Assembly: GCF_002811875.1 (NCBI RefSeq)
Contig: NZ_NPDZ01000009.1
Location: 93,363 to 157,362, forward strand
DNA length: 64,000 nt
Reading direction: 5' to 3'
Source of the DNA: Leptospira perolatii
GTDB lineage: Bacteria > Spirochaetota > Leptospiria > Leptospirales > Leptospiraceae
Shown here: piece by piece, positions 62,299-64,000 of the stretch
Layout of the letters: the number at the start of each line of letters is the position of its first letter
How positions within the stretch are numbered: position 1 is the stretch's first letter
Program-made: the position numbers and the translations under genes
Notes under the pieces: generated by a model
Told to the model about the DNA's origin: nothing
What the model saw: only the letters and a program-made list of their open reading frames with translations
Databases searched by the model: none

Positions 62299-63057
62299 TT
62301 AATGAAAGAGCGTAAGTTTGAAAAAAATCCAAAGTATTCTTGATCCGGCCTTTATACTTCCGATTACGTTCCCACTAATTTTAGATTTTCCTAACTTTCT
62401 TCTTTTGTAATGAACCGGGATCTCTACAATATTTAGTCCTTTTTGAATGGAACGAATTTGCATTTCTATATTCCAACCCCAAGTCTTATCCTCTAGATTT
62501 AAAAGTCGAAGAGACTTCCACCGAATTACTCGAAATGGCCCTAAGTCTGTAAACTTTTGTCGATAGAAAATCTTCAGTAAGTAGCAAGTGAGTGAGTTTC
62601 CAAATTTCTGCAAGAAAGACAAGGAACCTTTTTCGGCGCCTCCTTGGGTACGGGTTCCGATTGCAATGTCAGTTTCTGGAAAATTTCGGAACTGTTGCAA
62701 AAGTTTAAATAGATCCTCTGAGTCATCCGAATCATCTCCGTCCGCGAAAACTATATATTCTGGTTCATGATCGGAGTTCTCCAAAAAATTGAGTCCTGCC
62801 AGGCAGGCGCTCCCATATCCGATTTTAGGTTCATAGAGCAATTTTGTACCCGAATGCCGGGCAACTGCCGACGAGTCATCCGTTGATCCGTTGTCCACGA
62901 CGATGATATTACTAGAAGGAACTCCTTCTTTTATGAATCCGTGAATTACTTTTGCAAGAGATTCCTCTTCGTTTAAAACTGGGATGATGATATAAACCTT
63001 ATCCAAATTTCTATTTGTTCGAGTTCGGATCTTAGCATTTGGATTGGATCGATTCAT
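62299..63057 (-). CDS. Family 2 glycosyltransferase
   Basis: A 252-residue GT-A glycosyltransferase. VYIIIPVLNEEESLAKVI near residues 22-39, IIVVDNGSTDDSSAVA near 55-70 and the metal-binding YIVFADGDDSDDSEDL near 103-118 are the family motifs. The closing SIKAGSRILWIFFK may be a membrane-associating helix. It resembles polyprenyl-phosphate mannose/glucose synthases (DPM1-like), so a lipid-linked sugar donor is the likely product. It is alone on the minus strand. Confidence 0.88.
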   Translation of the reverse strand: MNRSNPNAKIRTRTNRNLDKVYIIIPVLNEEESLAKVIHGFIKEGVPSSNIIVVDNGSTDDSSAVARHSGTKLLYEPKIGYGSACLAGLNFLENSDHEPEYIVFADGDDSDDSEDLFKLLQQFRNFPETDIAIGTRTQGGAEKGSLSFLQKFGNSLTCYLLKIFYRQKFTDLGPFRVIRWKSLRLLNLEDKTWGWNIEMQIRSIQKGLNIVEIPVHYKRRKLGKSKISGNVIGSIKAGSRILWIFFKLTLFH

Positions 63058-63148
63058 TTGGTATTGCTTTAAGCCCGGAAACTGAAATTCTTACAGGTAT
63101 GCATAATTCTGCTTTTCGTAAATTCTCAAACGGTTTTCCTAGCACCTG

Positions 63149-63907
63149 ATGGCTTCGTATCTAGATGAACCAGAATTTCCAAAATTAATTTCCGCTTACA
63201 GGTCTGCACTAGTAAGACGTTATTCGAAAGAAAATATACAGAAGTACCCCAAATTTTCGAATATTTCTTCGGATCAATCAGAGGTATTATTAAAATATTT
63301 CCTCGAGCTATTGTATCCGGAATATGAAGGAAGGAAGAGGTTAGACTCAGCCTTTTCAGCGTTGGCCGGCTTTGTGCATTCACCTTCCAAGGTATTCGGT
63401 CTACTCGGGTCCATAGGTTCTGCTATCTTTAAGCTTGGCAGATATCTTAAGTCGGCGTTTCAGGCTGGTTTTGCGGCCTTGCACTCTTATGTAACTGCGC
63501 ATCGATTTGAGGGTTTAATGTTTTTGAGAGCCAGAGAGCTTTTGCAAGCAGGCATGGATATTGACGATCCGAGAGTATTCAATTTACTCTTAGCTTCGGT
63601 CCCTAAGAAAGATGCCGAAGTATTTCGAGAAGACGTGGTGCGCCTATTTGGTACTCTTTCGAATCGTGATTTGTTGCGCAGAATATTAGAATTAATGAAT
63701 GCGGTTGTTTCCAAAATGAAATCCAAACCGAAGGTTTATACACCGGAAGATATCTTAGGGATAGAATTAGGTGCAAAGATACTGTCGAAAGGTGAGGAAT
63801 TATTTAGGGGAATGACTGATGAGGAAATGAAATTGATCCTCGAGGCGATCGACACTATTGAAAAGGATTCGTTTGAAGATGCCTTGAGGGTAGCGATGGG
63901 TCACTAG
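63149..63907 (+). CDS. Hypothetical helical protein
   Basis: A 252-residue protein without a signal peptide. Residues 80-120 contain glycine/alanine-rich hydrophobic helices (VFGLLGSIGSAIFKLGRYL); the rest is helical and charged, ending with the acidic LILEAIDTIEKDSFEDALR. No family recognised. It is followed at 20 bases by the IS-like sequence, so its context may be disrupted on that side. Confidence 0.55.
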   Translation: MASYLDEPEFPKLISAYRSALVRRYSKENIQKYPKFSNISSDQSEVLLKYFLELLYPEYEGRKRLDSAFSALAGFVHSPSKVFGLLGSIGSAIFKLGRYLKSAFQAGFAALHSYVTAHRFEGLMFLRARELLQAGMDIDDPRVFNLLLASVPKKDAEVFREDVVRLFGTLSNRDLLRRILELMNAVVSKMKSKPKVYTPEDILGIELGAKILSKGEELFRGMTDEEMKLILEAIDTIEKDSFEDALRVAMGH

Positions 63908-63924
63908 GAGTGTGGCCCCGCCCT

Positions 63925-64000
63925 GGGTATGAACCGGAGACATGGGTAACAGAATAGACCGGGAACATAGGTAACACTAAACAAACGCAAAGGAGGACAA
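63925..64000 (+). mobile_element. Putative IS481-type element end (cut by window edge)
   Basis: Two near-identical 20-base direct units, ACCGGAGACATGGGTAACAG at 63932-63951 and ACCGGGAACATAGGTAACAC at 63957-63976, then a GGAGG ribosome-site-like run at the window edge. This repeated (C/T)ATGTC/TCCGG-type end is familiar from IS481-family elements, whose transposase gene would begin just past base 64000. Confidence 0.45.

Overview
The window looks like chromosomal DNA of a Leptospira species. By eye the G+C content is a little above 40 percent. There are many small lipoproteins with loose spirochete-type lipoboxes, a split cell-wall gene cluster, short intergenic palindromic repeats and frequent GTG/TTG starts. 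No rRNA, tRNA or CRISPR array was seen. The genus is an inference from family resemblance and gene style; the nitrous oxide reductase cluster would fit an environmental rather than a host-restricted lineage.

Layout. 1-3.3 kb: the 3' part of nuoN, an SseB-like gene and an organophosphate-type MFS transporter. 3.4-6.0 kb: a lipoprotein, thiL and a YceI-like lipoprotein. 6.0-10.5 kb: an intergenic repeat, then rplM-rpsI, alaS and a YajQ-family gene. 10.5-16 kb: exported or lipoprotein genes, a pair of M16 peptidase genes and an MBL-fold hydrolase, followed by a second copy of the intergenic repeat. 16.2-23.8 kb: a compact cell-wall and division operon (rsmH, ftsL, murE, mraY, ftsW, murG, murC) with overlapping start and stop codons and no ftsI, murF or murD inside it. 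23.9-38.2 kb: a methyltransferase, a strongly signalled exported helical protein, an amidase, a MuiA-like protein, three small paralogous lipoproteins, an adenylate cyclase, a Mop-domain protein, a thioesterase-like protein, a discoidin-like exported protein, a 47-residue lipoprotein, an arsenite methyltransferase and a histidine kinase.

38.3-43.7 kb: a TetR regulator and hydrolase pair with two perfect operators between them, then an FAD dehydrogenase and a thiamine-diphosphate enzyme behind what reads as a textbook class II FNR promoter. 43.7-54.2 kb: a denitrification island. NnrS and a Crp/Fnr regulator lie on the minus strand. Facing them is a nos operon (cytochrome c, clade II-type nosZ, nosB-like, nosL, nosD, nosF, nosY), a FadL-like outer-membrane gene broken by one in-frame TAG, and a cytochrome c'-like protein. 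Perfect or near-perfect TTGAT-N4-ATCAA boxes link the FAD dehydrogenase, nnrS, the regulator and the nos operon into one anaerobic/NO regulon.

54.3-64 kb: a lipoprotein with a 27-bp tandem repeat, an ATP-cone plus PD-(D/E)XK protein, a patatin with two cyclic-nucleotide domains, a signalling operon (small protein, hybrid histidine kinase, REC-EAL phosphodiesterase), a family 2 glycosyltransferase and an unknown gene. The last 75 bases look like the end of an IS481-type insertion sequence entering the window.
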